Shown here: positions 41,515-51,347 of the stretch, in pieces
How the letters are laid out: every line of letters starts with the position of its first letter
Numbering within the stretch: position 1 is the stretch's first letter
Origin: Thioalkalivibrio nitratireducens DSM 14787
Lineage (GTDB): Bacteria; Pseudomonadota; Gammaproteobacteria; Ectothiorhodospirales; Ectothiorhodospiraceae
DNA length: 64,000 nucleotides
Direction of reading: 5' to 3'
Assembly: GCF_000321415.2 (NCBI RefSeq)
Contig: NC_019902.2
Coordinates: forward strand, 1,674,001 to 1,738,000
Program-made: the position numbers and the translations under genes
Notes under the pieces: model-generated
The model's database searches: none
The model's input: the letters and a program-made list of their open reading frames with translations, nothing else
Told to the model about the DNA's origin: nothing

Positions 41515-42501
41515 CTATGGCGGTGGTACCGGCGCCTGGGCCAGCATGGCATTGCGCAGCAGGATCACCTGCGCGGCGATGCTGATGGCGATTTCCGCAG
41601 GCTTGTGGCTGTGGATGGGGAGACCGATTGGGGCGTAAAAATAGGGCGGGATGTTCTTCCCGTTCAATCCCAGATTTCCGAGAGTACGTTTCACTTTGCG
41701 GCGGCTGCCCAGGAGCCCAAGATACCGCATGGGTTTGCAAATGAGCTGGGCCAGCACATACTGGTCGAGATCATGGTCGTGGGTCATAATGAAAGCATGA
41801 CAATTTCGGCCACCCGGAATCAAGGCGCCGGCGCGGTCGTAGCAGGCTACGAGCTTATTCCGGGCGAAGCGATTTTTCCGAAAGGTTTCGACGCCTTCCC
41901 GTTGCTCGATCACCGTAATGTGAAAATCCAGCATGGCCAGAACCCTCGACAGCGCCAGACCCACGTGGCCACCGCCAATGATGTAGGCAGTCCATAGTCC
42001 GGCGTTCTCCTCGTAACACCATTGGCTTCCGTTTCCAACGAAATGGGAATCTTCCGGAACATACGTGCCGGGTTCAAACGTCACGCCCGCCGGCGTCAGG
42101 CGCAAAACGCCGCGCTGCCCGTTCTCGAGGGCCGCCAGGATCCCCTCGGCTGCCGCCAGCAAACGGTTATCGCCCGGGTACAAGAGCGTGGTTTGGCATC
42201 CGCCGCAGAGCATGCCCGAAACGAAGCCGGCTTGTCCGCCATGGTGGTCATGGTGGTCATGGCGTACAAGGGTCGGGGCAGCAGCACCCGCCGCCATGAC
42301 TTCCCGCGCGTGCTCGATCAGCGCTTGCTCCACGGCGCCGCCCCCGACGGTGCCGCAGACGGCGCTTTTGCTCACGATCATCTTCGCACCTGTGGTGCCG
42401 GGACTACTGCCCCGATGGTCGACCACAACGAGCAGCATGGCCGGTTTGCCTCGAGACAGAGTCTGTGCCAGGCAAGTCCAGAGGGTCTGGCTATCAGTCA
42501 A
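41515..42501 (-). CDS. xdhC: Xanthine dehydrogenase accessory protein XdhC
   Basis: The 328-residue XdhC/CoxI protein helps insert the sulfurated molybdenum cofactor into xanthine dehydrogenase. It shows [44 protein letters not shown], the [14 protein letters not shown] cysteines and a Rossmann-type [22 protein letters not shown] in the second half, then [16 protein letters not shown]. It starts at a TTG with GAGGTG upstream, 12 bases after xdhB. A histidine-rich loop ([10 protein letters not shown]) is a local oddity. Confidence 0.9.
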   Translation of the reverse strand: MTDSQTLWTCLAQTLSRGKPAMLLVVVDHRGSSPGTTGAKMIVSKSAVCGTVGGGAVEQALIEHAREVMAAGAAAPTLVRHDHHDHHGGQAGFVSGMLCGGCQTTLLYPGDNRLLAAAEGILAALENGQRGVLRLTPAGVTFEPGTYVPEDSHFVGNGSQWCYEENAGLWTAYIIGGGHVGLALSRVLAMLDFHITVIEQREGVETFRKNRFARNKLVACYDRAGALIPGGRNCHAFIMTHDHDLDQYVLAQLICKPMRYLGLLGSRRKVKRTLGNLGLNGKNIPPYFYAPIGLPIHSHKPAEIAISIAAQVILLRNAMLAQAPVPPP

Positions 42502-42513
42502 ACAGCACCTCGC

Positions 42514-44772
42514 TCAATGCCCATCGTCGCAAAGTGTCATGAGGATCTTTTCCGGTGTCCAGGGGGCGTCGAAAGTCGGCTCCACGTCCGCCCGGAAGGC
42601 ACGCACAGCGTTTAGCAGGGCGAAATAGGCGCCGATGCCGTACATGAAAGGCGGCTCGCCAATGGCTTTGGAATGGAACAGTCCCGACGGGTTGTCGGCG
42701 TTTTCCAGGAAATGCACAGTGATTTCCGGGGCGAACTGAATGTCCGGGATCTTGTAGGTGGTGAGGGTGTTAGTCAAGAGTCGACCCTCTGCGTCATGGC
42801 GGATCTCCTCCAGGGTCATCCAGCCGAGCCCTTGCACCACGCCGCCTTCCACTTGGCCGCGGTCGACCACGGGGTCGAGGCTCTGACCCACGTCGTGCAC
42901 CACATTCACGCCTTCTACTTGATAGATTCCGCGCAGGCAGTCCAGACTCACCGTCACCGCTGCGACGCCAAATACGTGGTAGAGGAACGGTCGTCCCTTC
43001 TCCTGCTGGCGGTCGAAATAGATGTGAGGGGTTGCGTAATGGGCATGGGCGGAGAGAGCCACTCGCTGTGCATGGGTCTCGGTGATCAGGCTCAACCAGT
43101 CAAGCGCCGTGGGGGCGCCGCGACGATGCACCGTGCCTTGCCGCAAGCTGATGTCCGCTGCGTCGGCGTCGAGGAGCGTGGCGGCCACGCTTTTCAGCCG
43201 CTCGACGATGACCTCGCAGGCCAAGCGTGTGGCCTGCCCATTCATGTCGGCGTTGACGCTGGCGGCGGTGGGCGACATGTTGGCGATGCGGGTGGTATTG
43301 GTGCTTTCCACTTTCACCCGCTCCAGAGGTAGAGAAAACACCCGCGCCGCCACGCGCTGGATTTTGGTTTTGACTCCCTGGCCCATTTCCACGGCGCCGC
43401 AGGAGACGCTGACACTGCCGTCGGTATACACATGCACCAGGGCGCTGGCCTGGTTGAGAAAGGTGCTGGAGAAGGAAATTCCGAAACAAATGGGCATCAG
43501 GGCGAAGCCCTTTTTTACCCAGTGACTGCCGGCATTGAAGCGGTCGACAGCGGCGCGCTGACGTTCCAGCTGGCACCGACGTTCCAGTTCGTGCCAGCAG
43601 GTCATGGAGCGGGCGTTTGCCACCGCCATTCCGTAGGGCAGCACATGGCCTTCGTTCAGCAGATTGCGGTGCTGGATCACCGCCGGATCGAGGCCCATGC
43701 GGACGGCCGCCTGGTAAAGGGCGGCTTCCATGACAAACATGGCCTGAGGAGCGCCGAAACCTCGGAATGCCGTATTGGGCGGCAGATGGGTAAGGCAACT
43801 GGCACCATGGGCGGTGACATTAGGAATGTGGTAGGCGTTGGTGACGTGGAGTAGGCTGCGTTCCAGGATGGCGGTGGAAAGGTCGGCATAAGCTCCGGCG
43901 TTTTGGTAGAAACGCACCTGGTAAGCGACTATCACGCCATCGCGGGTCAGGCCAATCTTGAAATCGGACGAATAGGGGTGGCGCTTACCCGTGCGGGTCA
44001 TGTCCTCCCGGCGATCAAGGACCAGTTTCACCGGCCGTTGCAAGCGGTCCGCCGCCAACGCCGCCATCACCGCCCAACCGGTGGCTTGATCCTCTTTGCC
44101 GCCGAAGCCGCCGCCCAACCGGAGCACGTCCACTTCCACCCGGTTCATGGGGCAGCCGAGGACCCGCGCCGCCGTCTTTTGTACCGCACCGGGCGACTGT
44201 GTGGCGGAAAACAGCCTGAGCTGGCCCTGCTCCACCGGTACGGCCAGCGCCGCCTGGGTCTCCAGGTAGACATGCTCCTGCGCGCCGGAGTCGGCACGGC
44301 CTTCGACAATGACATCGCACTGCGCCCACGCCGCTTCTGTGTCGCCTATGGCGAAACAGCGTTCCGGGGCGATCAGTGCGCCCTGACGATAGGCTTCCCT
44401 GGCGTCGAACAGGGCCGGAAAGACCTCGATATTGGGATCGACAGCCAGCGCCCCCAGCCGTGCGGCCTCCGCGGAGGTGGCCACCACCAAGGCCAAGGGC
44501 TGGCCCACATAGGTCACTTCGGTGTCGGCCAGCAGCGGCTCGTCCGGGATGACGTTGCCGATCTGGTTCTCACCGGGAATGTCCCGGGCGGTGAATATCG
44601 CCAGCACACCGTCCACGGCCAAGGCGGCGGCGGTATCGATAGCCAGGACGCGGCCGTGAGCCACCGGGGAAGTGGCCACGGCAGCCTGAAGAAGCCCCGT
44701 CGGCGCGGGTATGTCGTCCACGAAGCGGCTTTCGCCGCGGGCATGGAGCGCGGAGTCGTCAAATCGGATCAA
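42514..44772 (-). CDS. xdhB: Xanthine dehydrogenase molybdenum-binding subunit
   Basis: The 752-residue large subunit binds molybdopterin and oxidises hypoxanthine/xanthine. It has ALHARGESRFVDDIPAP, the VEVDVLRLGGGFGGKEDQATGWAV loop, PNTAFRGFGAPQAMFVMEAAL and SCGAVEMGQGVKTKIQRVAA. The catalytic glutamate lies in the conserved C-terminal SKAIGEPPFMYGIGAYFALLNAVRA motif. The start is a TTG overlapping the xdhA stop by three bases; longer readings would translate xdhA sequence. Base composition is somewhat less GC-rich than flanking genes. Confidence 0.92.
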   Translation of the reverse strand: MIRFDDSALHARGESRFVDDIPAPTGLLQAAVATSPVAHGRVLAIDTAAALAVDGVLAIFTARDIPGENQIGNVIPDEPLLADTEVTYVGQPLALVVATSAEAARLGALAVDPNIEVFPALFDAREAYRQGALIAPERCFAIGDTEAAWAQCDVIVEGRADSGAQEHVYLETQAALAVPVEQGQLRLFSATQSPGAVQKTAARVLGCPMNRVEVDVLRLGGGFGGKEDQATGWAVMAALAADRLQRPVKLVLDRREDMTRTGKRHPYSSDFKIGLTRDGVIVAYQVRFYQNAGAYADLSTAILERSLLHVTNAYHIPNVTAHGASCLTHLPPNTAFRGFGAPQAMFVMEAALYQAAVRMGLDPAVIQHRNLLNEGHVLPYGMAVANARSMTCWHELERRCQLERQRAAVDRFNAGSHWVKKGFALMPICFGISFSSTFLNQASALVHVYTDGSVSVSCGAVEMGQGVKTKIQRVAARVFSLPLERVKVESTNTTRIANMSPTAASVNADMNGQATRLACEVIVERLKSVAATLLDADAADISLRQGTVHRRGAPTALDWLSLITETHAQRVALSAHAHYATPHIYFDRQQEKGRPFLYHVFGVAAVTVSLDCLRGIYQVEGVNVVHDVGQSLDPVVDRGQVEGGVVQGLGWMTLEEIRHDAEGRLLTNTLTTYKIPDIQFAPEITVHFLENADNPSGLFHSKAIGEPPFMYGIGAYFALLNAVRAFRADVEPTFDAPWTPEKILMTLCDDGH

Positions 44773-46163
44773 ACCGCGACCTCGGTGCCGATGAACTTGA
44801 TGAAATGGGCTGTGATGATCCGGCGCAGCAGAAGACGCTTGTAATCGGAAGAGCCGCGCACATCGGAAACGGGTGCGACCTCTCCCATGGCGGTATCGCA
44901 CGCCAAGGCGAGGGTTTCTCTATCGGGGGACCGCCCTTTCAAGATCCGGCAGGTTTCGATCAAATATAGCGGATAAGGCGCGACGCCGCCGGCAGAGAGG
45001 TGAGCGACGGCGATGATGCCGTTGTCGATGTGCAGTTGCATAGCTGAATTGACGCTGGCAATGTCCAGATAGCGGCGCTTGCTGATTTTTTCGAAGCTGA
45101 AGACGGTGCCGGTGGGCGGCAGGCGAAAGCGCAGCGCTTCGATCCACTCCTTCTCCCCCATCGCAAGTTGCTTGTAGCCGCGGTAAAACGCCCGCAGTGG
45201 AAGCCATCGGTCCGCCCTCCCGTCGGTGAGCCGAAGCTCCGCATCCAGGGCCAGGAACAGTACCGCCATGTCGGCAATCGGCGAGGCATTCACTAAATTG
45301 CCGCCGACGGTGGCGAACTGGCGCACCGACTCGGAACAGACCTTGGCGAAATCCCGCGCCAGGTCGGTGAAGCAGCCCTGCAACACCGCGGAGAGGCGGA
45401 TCTCCTCCGCACTCGTGGCGGCACCGATCAGGCACTGGCCGTTCTCCTCTCGGATGCGGTGGAGTTCGGGGCAATCGAAAGTAAGGTTGAGTCGCGCCTG
45501 TTCCAGCTCTGTCCCGCGCTGGACCCACAGGTCAGTGCCGCCGCCCACCCGCAGCGCGCCCGGTTGCGACGGTTCAGACAATGGCGGGATCCGGCCGAGC
45601 TGACCGGCCATTTGGGAGCAACAGGTAGGCAGAACGCGGGCATCGATGAGCACCGCGATCCGTTGTCTTGGGCTGAGGTGCGTCAGGGAGAACTGTGCGC
45701 TGATTTTCGCGGCTGCGCGCCGGATGCCGGCGTAGCCGGTGCAGCGGCAGAGATTGCCGCCGAGAAAAGTCCGGACCTGTTCCGTGTCCAGACGCGGTGC
45801 GTTGAGCAGGTAGGCGCTGAGGGCGATGACGAGGCCTGGCGTGCAAAACCCGCATTGAATGGCACCCTCCTCGACAAGGGCCTTTTGAACAGGCGTCAGC
45901 TCCGGCCGGTTCAGACCTTCCACTGTCAGCACATGCTTGCCATGCACTTCTCCGAGGGGCAACAGGCAGCTGTTGACGGGGCGATAGGTCAAGCCGTTGG
46001 CATCGAGGCTCCCCAACAAAACCAGACAGGTTCCGCAGTCTCCTTCGCGGCAACCCTCCTTGGCGGCGGTCAGGGAATGATCACGGCGCAAGTAATCGAG
46101 CAGCGGCCGCCCGATGGGGGCACGGGTGGAGACCGCATGGTCATTCAGAAAAAAGTCGATCAC
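44769..46163 (-). CDS. xdhA: Xanthine dehydrogenase Fe-S/FAD subunit
   Basis: The 464-residue subunit combines a plant-type 2Fe-2S domain (CREGDCGTC...C), an all-helical 2Fe-2S domain (QCGFCTPGLVIAL...GGNLCRCTGYAGI), and the FAD/CO-dehydrogenase flavoprotein domain (VGGGTDLWVQ, FATVGGNLVNASPIADM, FEKISKRRYLDIASVNSAM). The GTG at 46163 follows GGAGG by 12 bases. It is first in the xdhABC operon for purine breakdown. Confidence 0.92.
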   Translation of the reverse strand: MIDFFLNDHAVSTRAPIGRPLLDYLRRDHSLTAAKEGCREGDCGTCLVLLGSLDANGLTYRPVNSCLLPLGEVHGKHVLTVEGLNRPELTPVQKALVEEGAIQCGFCTPGLVIALSAYLLNAPRLDTEQVRTFLGGNLCRCTGYAGIRRAAAKISAQFSLTHLSPRQRIAVLIDARVLPTCCSQMAGQLGRIPPLSEPSQPGALRVGGGTDLWVQRGTELEQARLNLTFDCPELHRIREENGQCLIGAATSAEEIRLSAVLQGCFTDLARDFAKVCSESVRQFATVGGNLVNASPIADMAVLFLALDAELRLTDGRADRWLPLRAFYRGYKQLAMGEKEWIEALRFRLPPTGTVFSFEKISKRRYLDIASVNSAMQLHIDNGIIAVAHLSAGGVAPYPLYLIETCRILKGRSPDRETLALACDTAMGEVAPVSDVRGSSDYKRLLLRRIITAHFIKFIGTEVAV

Positions 46164-46171
46164 GTCTGGCT

Positions 46172-46780
46172 TCAGCCTCCAAGGGTGGGCCGGGAAACGA
46201 TGGCGATGGCGCCAGCGCCTTCGACCGCCTCGGTCTGAACGTCCATGAGCAAAAGGCGGCGTTCCGTCAGTTCCATGGCATCCACCAGAAACTCCCGGAT
46301 GGCGTGGGCCTGAGCCAAGACCCGTAATTCCACTTCTTCCACGATGATGCTTTTCTGCAATGCGGCCTCGACAAAGCGCAGGCGCTCCTCTTCGGCCCCT
46401 GCCCCCAGGGCGGAGCAGGGGCCGATCATTTCCTTGTAGAGATCGGGCAGATACTGTCGCTATTCAGCCCCCGTGACTTGCACGGCGTCGATGCGGTCGG
46501 GCCGCTGGTTTCGCAGCATGCGGCGGTACGTCTCCACGCGGATTCTGCGCCGCCGTGTGAAGCGGGTCAAAGCGAGAGTGTCCTCCTTGCGGTCGGCGAT
46601 GCCGCGAATCTGCAGTTTCACAGCCGGTCGTTGGTTCAGGGTCTCGGCCATTCGGCCGAGTGTGGTTCGCGCCGCATCGTCCAGCGCCGACTACCCCCAG
46701 TGCGAACTCCACTGCGTCGAGTTTGGCGGAAGGTCCCGCCAGGCTGGCCAGCATCAAAACGAAGGCTCCCTGCAATGGGC
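46172..46780 (-). pseudogene. DUF748-type protein, C-terminal remnant
   Basis: Two pieces in one frame separated by TAG (46460-46462) spell the C terminus of DUF748 (AsmA-like) envelope proteins: MAETLNQRPAVKLQIRGIADRKED, then after the stop QYLPDLYKEMIGPCSALGAGAEEERLRF, VEEVELRVLAQAHAIREFLV, ERRLLLMDVQTEA. Further upstream the frame shifts near 46690 (FVLMLASLAGPSAKLDAVEFALG). Its loss predates or accompanies arrival of the xdh operon, which starts nine bases downstream. Confidence 0.6.
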
Positions 46781-47170
46781 AGTGGCATCGTGTTCGATCG
46801 CTGTCATGACAACAACCCGCACCGCGTGCGGCTGCCATGGCGTGAGCGGCGCACCCTGATGTTCAGCCCTGCGACGGTGCTAGCCTCGTTGCCGCCGGCT
46901 CCCTCCGGTCGACCCCCCGTCATGGGTGGCGCGCGAGCGCTTGACTCCCTCCCGCTGCCATCGGACACCGCCGGGATGGGTACGCTTCTCGTACAGGTCC
47001 GACGCATGCGCGACTGGCTGGCTACTGGGCGTCGCCTGCGCGCGCCGTTCGGAGAGACGTAACCGCATCTGACAACCGTCCATCCGGATTTGCCCCAAAG
47101 GGGTCGCAGGCGCACACCTGCCGCCCCTTTCTCTTTGCATCGACAGACACCCATGGAGGCGAAAGCCACG
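46781..47170. other. Intergenic stretch without a recognisable gene
   Basis: Nothing protein-like is visible between the DUF748 remnant and the EamA gene. It probably contains the promoter of the EamA-like gene. Confidence 0.4.
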
Positions 47171-47629
47171 ATGTCCGTCCCGGCCGCCTATCTGGGCGTG
47201 ATCCTCATCTGGGCCACCACCTCGCTCGCCATTCAGTGGAGCGGCGACGGTCCCGGCTTCCTCTTCGGCGTGGCCGCACGCGCGGCCATCGGCGCCGTGC
47301 TGGCGCTGGCCATCGCACGTCTATCCAGGCTGCGTGTCTGGCGACGGGATGCCTTTGGCGTGTACATGGTGGTGGCCCTGGGGATTTACGGCGCGACGCT
47401 CAGCACCTACTGGGCCGCGCAGCAGATTCCGTGGGGCTGGATCTCGGTGATCTTCGGCTTCACACCCATCGCCACCAGCGCCATGGCCGCCCTTTGGCTC
47501 CCTGGTCAGGGGCTGACCCGCGTGCGCCTGGCGGGCGCCCTGCTGGGAGTGGGTGGACTTGCGGCAATCTTCAGCGGCGGGGCGGCCGCCGGAATTACCA
47601 CCGTTGATCGCCGGGCTGGCCGTCTTTGA
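47171..47629 (+). CDS. EamA/DMT-family transporter, C-terminally truncated
   Basis: The 152-residue frame covers only the first half of a drug/metabolite transporter: YLGVILIWATTSLAIQWSGDGPGFLFGVAARAAIGAVLALAIARL, LGIYGATLSTYWAAQQIPWGWISVIFGFTPIATSAMAALWL, then VRLAGALLGVGGLAAIFSGGAAAG. A normal EamA protein has ten helices; here five remain, after which the frame changes (ITTVDRRAGRL, stop). Following sequence carries an unrelated coding tail in another frame (LAVFELGDPATPHRIRQIPK). Function is likely lost. Confidence 0.75.
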   Translation: MSVPAAYLGVILIWATTSLAIQWSGDGPGFLFGVAARAAIGAVLALAIARLSRLRVWRRDAFGVYMVVALGIYGATLSTYWAAQQIPWGWISVIFGFTPIATSAMAALWLPGQGLTRVRLAGALLGVGGLAAIFSGGAAAGITTVDRRAGRL

Positions 47630-47870
47630 ACTGGGGGATCCGGCGACTCCCCACCGCATCCGGCAGATCCCGAAGCGGGAGATCGCGCGCTGAGCTGACC
47701 GCCGCCGGGTCCCGTGGCCCGACAGCCCCCGGCTCGGGACCCAACAGGGGTCCGTGGCGACGGCGTGCATGTGGACAGGACGAACGGCAACGCACACAAT
47801 CCCGCCAACAATTGCACCCTCGGTATCCGCTTCGCGACGCCGCCGGGCCCGCGGAGGGTGTCGGCGTGGT

Positions 47871-48755
47871 TCAGGTTCCACGAATGCGGTCGTGGTACCG
47901 TGCCCGGTACAGCAGTCGCTTGCGTGCCGGGTCCGGGTCGTCGTCGAAGGCGCTGCGGTCGTGCAGCACGTTGTTGCTGACCAGCCCCCAGCCGGGTTGC
48001 AGGGTGGCGCGAAAGATGTAAGGTGAATCGCCGGTGAGCAGCTCCTCGAGCCAGGCCACCGCGGCGCGGACTGCCGGGTCGTCCTTCCACACCACGTTGC
48101 GCTTGCGCATGGTGTAGCGCATGTGCAACCTGCCCTCGGCCGTCACCATGAAGACGGGGCCGGACCGGTCGGGCCGCAGTTCGACGCCGTCGACCACGTT
48201 CCTCGGGATCTGCATGGCGTCCTCCTGCATCAGCGCGCGCACGTGATCCGGATTGGTATCGCGCATCAGCAGATAGGCCATTTCGTGGTCCATCAGGGCG
48301 TTCTCACCGCCGTGCCGGGCCGGGCGCACACAGTGCAGAAGCAGGCCATGATCCTGCAGGTCCAGGCGGTTGTAATAGCCGTCGGTATGCCAGTGGATCG
48401 CGCGATCGGTATAGGGGATGTAGCGTGCATGCAGTGCGTCACTCTGCACGGTAAGCGAGGTCACGGCGTCCGCCCCGGCGCCGCGGTTGTGGTCCAGGTT
48501 GAACAGCCCGAACTGCTCACCGCAGCGACGCGGGATTTCGGTCCCCTCGGTCTCCTCCAATCGGCTCGCGTAGACGGCCATGTTGCTCTGGCGGCAGCGC
48601 CCGAGCAGTGCCTCGTGCTCGGCCGGGCTCAGGGCGCGCGGGTCTTCGACCTCGACCAGCAGATCCTCGATCCGGGTCGGCGCCGAGGCAAGCTTATGCT
48701 CGCGCCATGCCTGGTAGGCGTCGTGGTCGTCGAGGTCGAATGGATTCGGTCGCAT
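47871..48755 (-). CDS. TauD/TfdA-family Fe(II)/2-oxoglutarate dioxygenase
   Basis: The 294-residue enzyme has the iron-binding HxD in IHWHTDGYYNRLDLQDHGLLLHCV and the distal histidine in SNNVLHDRSAFDDDP, followed by the 2-oxoglutarate arginine in RKRLLYRARYHDRI. TauD relatives oxidise taurine, sulfonates, amino acids or lipids. A role in organosulfur use would fit the neighbourhood, but the substrate is not shown by sequence. No transport genes accompany it. Confidence 0.85.
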   Translation of the reverse strand: MRPNPFDLDDHDAYQAWREHKLASAPTRIEDLLVEVEDPRALSPAEHEALLGRCRQSNMAVYASRLEETEGTEIPRRCGEQFGLFNLDHNRGAGADAVTSLTVQSDALHARYIPYTDRAIHWHTDGYYNRLDLQDHGLLLHCVRPARHGGENALMDHEMAYLLMRDTNPDHVRALMQEDAMQIPRNVVDGVELRPDRSGPVFMVTAEGRLHMRYTMRKRNVVWKDDPAVRAAVAWLEELLTGDSPYIFRATLQPGWGLVSNNVLHDRSAFDDDPDPARKRLLYRARYHDRIRGT

Positions 48756-48927
48756 CGGTGGTCTCCGGCCGGGTTTTGGACACCCCTGTATACCGCCTGT
48801 CCGGCGCCATGCGCATGATCGGGATCAAGTGATGGGCCGAGAAATCGGGCAGGTTTCTCTACTCCTGTTCCAACGAGGGTGTTTGCCCTTGCGGCAGCAG
48901 CCCATACTCTCAAGTCAGGGATCCGCG

Positions 48928-49315
48928 GTGTCGGCGGCTCCCGATCCGGGCAGGCTGGCCAGCGTGCTCCGGTCGATCAGCGCGACCGGAATGTTTCCGC
49001 TCAGGGGCTGCACTGACCGGTCGTCCTGCTCGTCGACGCGGTCCAGCACAAGCACCAGGCCCGCGTGGATCCGCCCATCGGCGTGGCCCCGCTGCCCCAG
49101 GATGCGTTCGATGCGTGCGCCGAACTGGCGCTGCCCGCGACGATGCAGTCGCGCACCTCAGCGTCGCGGTCGAGCGCCGCCCGGGATCACTTCCGGAATC
49201 GCCAATGCCTCGATCTGCTCGGTATCGAGGTGCAGCGGATCGACGCCGTGTGCTTGCTCGGACTGCGGGGTGGCGAAAGACGGGGGCATCCGGCACGTAT
49301 GCGCCGCCGTTGGTC
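48928..49315 (-). pseudogene. Decayed copy of the SNF2/SWIM helicase gene
   Basis: The stretch aligns with two distant parts of the intact helicase gene at 51348-54587. 48930-49160 matches its C-terminal region around 51770-52015 (RDCIVA...RIERILGQRG). After a junction in GTCGAGCGCCGCCCGGGATCAC the sequence matches the gene start around 54470-54570 (LDTEQIE). About 2.45 kb in between has been deleted and the frame is broken. It forms the head of the older half of a segmental duplication. Confidence 0.75.
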
Positions 49316-49406
49316 AAATTCGCTCTGTTTCCACGGGCGCGGATGAAGGAGACCAGCCCCTGGCCGATGGGATTTCGGACGCCAGGTCGCCGGGAGGGCG
49401 CGCCTC

Positions 49407-50003
49407 CTACCGGGAAGGCGATGCGGACGGTAGGCCCGATCCGGGTAACGGAACATCCTCGTAGATGGTGGACAGCGGCACTTCGAGTCCGAGGCAGGCG
49501 AGCGAAACGCCACCCTCGGTAATCCGGTGCACCTCCCAGCCGTCGCCGACGCGGCGGCGCAGCTCGGCCTCGACCCTGTCCTGCGACAGCAGCAGGTATT
49601 CCTGCAGCGTCGGGATGGCAGTGTAGGCGTACAGCTTCTCGCGCCGTTCGATGCGCTCGGTTGTTTCGGACAGCACTTCGACCACCAGGCAGGGCCGGGT
49701 ACGGAAGTAGGTTTCGCGGTCCTCCGGGTCGCAGGACAGCAGCAGGTCCGGGTAGTAGAACGCGGTGTCCCCTGCGACCCGCACCCGCAATTTCATGTCG
49801 GCCATGAACAGTTGGCAGGGGGTCCCCCGCAGTCGGGGACGCAGCGCAGTAGCGAGATTGAGAGCGATCAGCCCGTGTCGATCGCTCGCGCCGACCATCG
49901 CGTACACCTCACCCCCCACGTACTCGTGGCGAATCTCGCTGACGAGTTCTCCGGCAAGATACTCGTCGACGCTCAACAGGGTTTTCGGTGCTGCTTCGAC
50001 CAT
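49407..50003 (-). CDS. Uma2-family endonuclease (DUF820), copy 1
   Basis: The 198-residue protein has the Uma2 restriction-endonuclease-like fold: LSVDEYLAGELVSEIRHEYVGGEVYAMVGAS, FMADMKLRV, YYPDLLLSCDPED with the catalytic Asp, CLVVEVLSETTERIERREKLYAYTAIPTLQEYLLLSQDR with Glu and Lys. By my count it differs from the copy at 54889-55485 at 13 of 198 residues. Both point toward a helicase gene or its remnant. Cellular role of Uma2 proteins is uncertain; nuclease activity is predicted from fold. Confidence 0.85.
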   Translation of the reverse strand: MVEAAPKTLLSVDEYLAGELVSEIRHEYVGGEVYAMVGASDRHGLIALNLATALRPRLRGTPCQLFMADMKLRVRVAGDTAFYYPDLLLSCDPEDRETYFRTRPCLVVEVLSETTERIERREKLYAYTAIPTLQEYLLLSQDRVEAELRRRVGDGWEVHRITEGGVSLACLGLEVPLSTIYEDVPLPGSGLPSASPSR

Positions 50004-50249
50004 CGCTGGACCCCGGAATCGCTTCGTGTTTCATGGTAAACGGGAAACCGGTGCCGGTCACGATCGCCGTTCAGTCTGATAGCCTGACGCCCCATGATAA
50101 CCAGCGCAAGAATCCAAAGGCATTGATCTGTGAGTCAAAGCGTAAACGGCCGGGATGCACGGGCAGAGCGCTGGAGCAGGGCCGGGTGCTGCCCGCGAAA
50201 AGTTGCTACGCTTCAACTCGTACGGGCTCGACGTTCAGCGGAGGCTTAC

Positions 50250-50846
50250 ATGGGACTGCCCCTGCGAGATTCCAGAAAGCACACCTACAGCGAGTACCTG
50301 ACCTGGCCGGAGGACGTACGTTACGAGCTGATTGGCGGCGAAGCGTTTCTGATGGCACCAGCGCCGTCAGTAGACCACCAGCGACTCGTCGGGGATATCT
50401 TCCGCCAGATCGCCGATGCGCTCGACGGCCATCGCTGCGAGGTCTTCGTCGCACCGTTCGACGTGCGCCTGCCGGAAGCCGACGAGGCGGACGATGCCAT
50501 CGACACGGTGGTGCAGCCCGACCTGACCGTCGTCTGCGATCCCGGAAAAATCGACCGGCGCGGCTGCCGTGGCGCGCCCGACTGGGTGATCGAAGTGCTC
50601 TCCCCGGCCACCGCCGCGCACGACCAGACCGTGAAGCTCAGCGCCTACGAGCGCGCCGGTGTGCCGGAATGCTGGGTCGTGCACCCGACCGACCGCACGG
50701 TGACGGTGTACCGCCTGACCGACGGGGCCTACGGGCGCCCCGACATTTCCGAACTGGCCGGCACCCTGCCCTGCCGGTCGGTCGGGATCGTCACCATCGA
50801 CTGGGACCGGATGCCGCATCGCGGCGAAACCGACGCGGACCACTGA
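50250..50846 (+). CDS. Uma2-family endonuclease, divergent partner
   Basis: A second, different Uma2 protein of 198 residues: HTYSEYLTWPEDVRYELIGGEAFLMAPAPS, FVAPFDVRL, VVQPDLTVVCDPGKIDRRGCRGAPDWVIEVLSPATAAHDQTVKLSAYERAGVPECWVV. GGAGG lies five bases before the ATG at 50250. It is divergent to copy 1 with about 250 bases between. Its C-terminal 35 codons reappear as a remnant beside the other copy of the duplication (55555-55665). Confidence 0.85.
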   Translation: MGLPLRDSRKHTYSEYLTWPEDVRYELIGGEAFLMAPAPSVDHQRLVGDIFRQIADALDGHRCEVFVAPFDVRLPEADEADDAIDTVVQPDLTVVCDPGKIDRRGCRGAPDWVIEVLSPATAAHDQTVKLSAYERAGVPECWVVHPTDRTVTVYRLTDGAYGRPDISELAGTLPCRSVGIVTIDWDRMPHRGETDADH

Positions 50847-50968
50847 CGTTCCCTGCAGAAGCCTCCTGCCTGTGCTGTCGGGTTTCCACCCCTGCGCGCA
50901 CAGGATTGCGAATTGCCCCAGCGGGGCATAGGACGGTCAAGCCGGTATCCGGTTTGTCAGAAATCGCC

Positions 50969-51232
50969 TCAATTCAGACCGCAGAACCCGGTGGGACAGC
51001 CGGTTCCGGTGCTGCAGGCGGAGGCCGGGGCGGCGCCGCTTCCCTGGCTGCTGCTACGGATGATATTGCCGCCGGTGGCGAGACGCTGGACCGGCGCCTC
51101 TGCCGGAGTCTCGCCAAGATCGACTCCGGCCCGCGCACACAGTTCGCCCCAGGTGGAGAGGTTCTCACTCATTCGGTGGCTGACTTCCAGGACGCGCCCA
51201 TTGGTGTCGCAACGATAGTCATAGGTCGGCAT
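50969..51232 (-). CDS. FmdB-type small zinc-ribbon-like protein
   Basis: The 87-residue protein starts MPTYDYRCDTNGRVLEV, the usual start of FmdB-type regulatory zinc ribbons, continues with SENLSTWGELCARAGVDLG and PVQRLATGGNIIRSSS, and ends in a cysteine-rich tail (ACSTGTGCPTGFCGLN). The normal CxxC pair at the N terminus is reduced to a single Cys, so metal binding would rely on the tail. GAGGAAA precedes the ATG. Confidence 0.7.
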   Translation of the reverse strand: MPTYDYRCDTNGRVLEVSHRMSENLSTWGELCARAGVDLGETPAEAPVQRLATGGNIIRSSSQGSGAAPASACSTGTGCPTGFCGLN

Positions 51233-51347
51233 TGGATGTTTCCTCGTGTATCGTCGTTTGCTTATACACGGCAATTATAGGCCCGATCGCTGCACCGTTC
51301 GCAAGCCTGCGCGCCCCGATCGCGGCGACCTCGGCCGCCGCCGCCGC

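Noticed and set aside
9851-46462. TAG recoding (pyrrolysine or readthrough) across the genome
   Set aside because: Several intact genes end in TAG with no protein-like continuation, and the other in-frame TAGs sit in obvious remnants.
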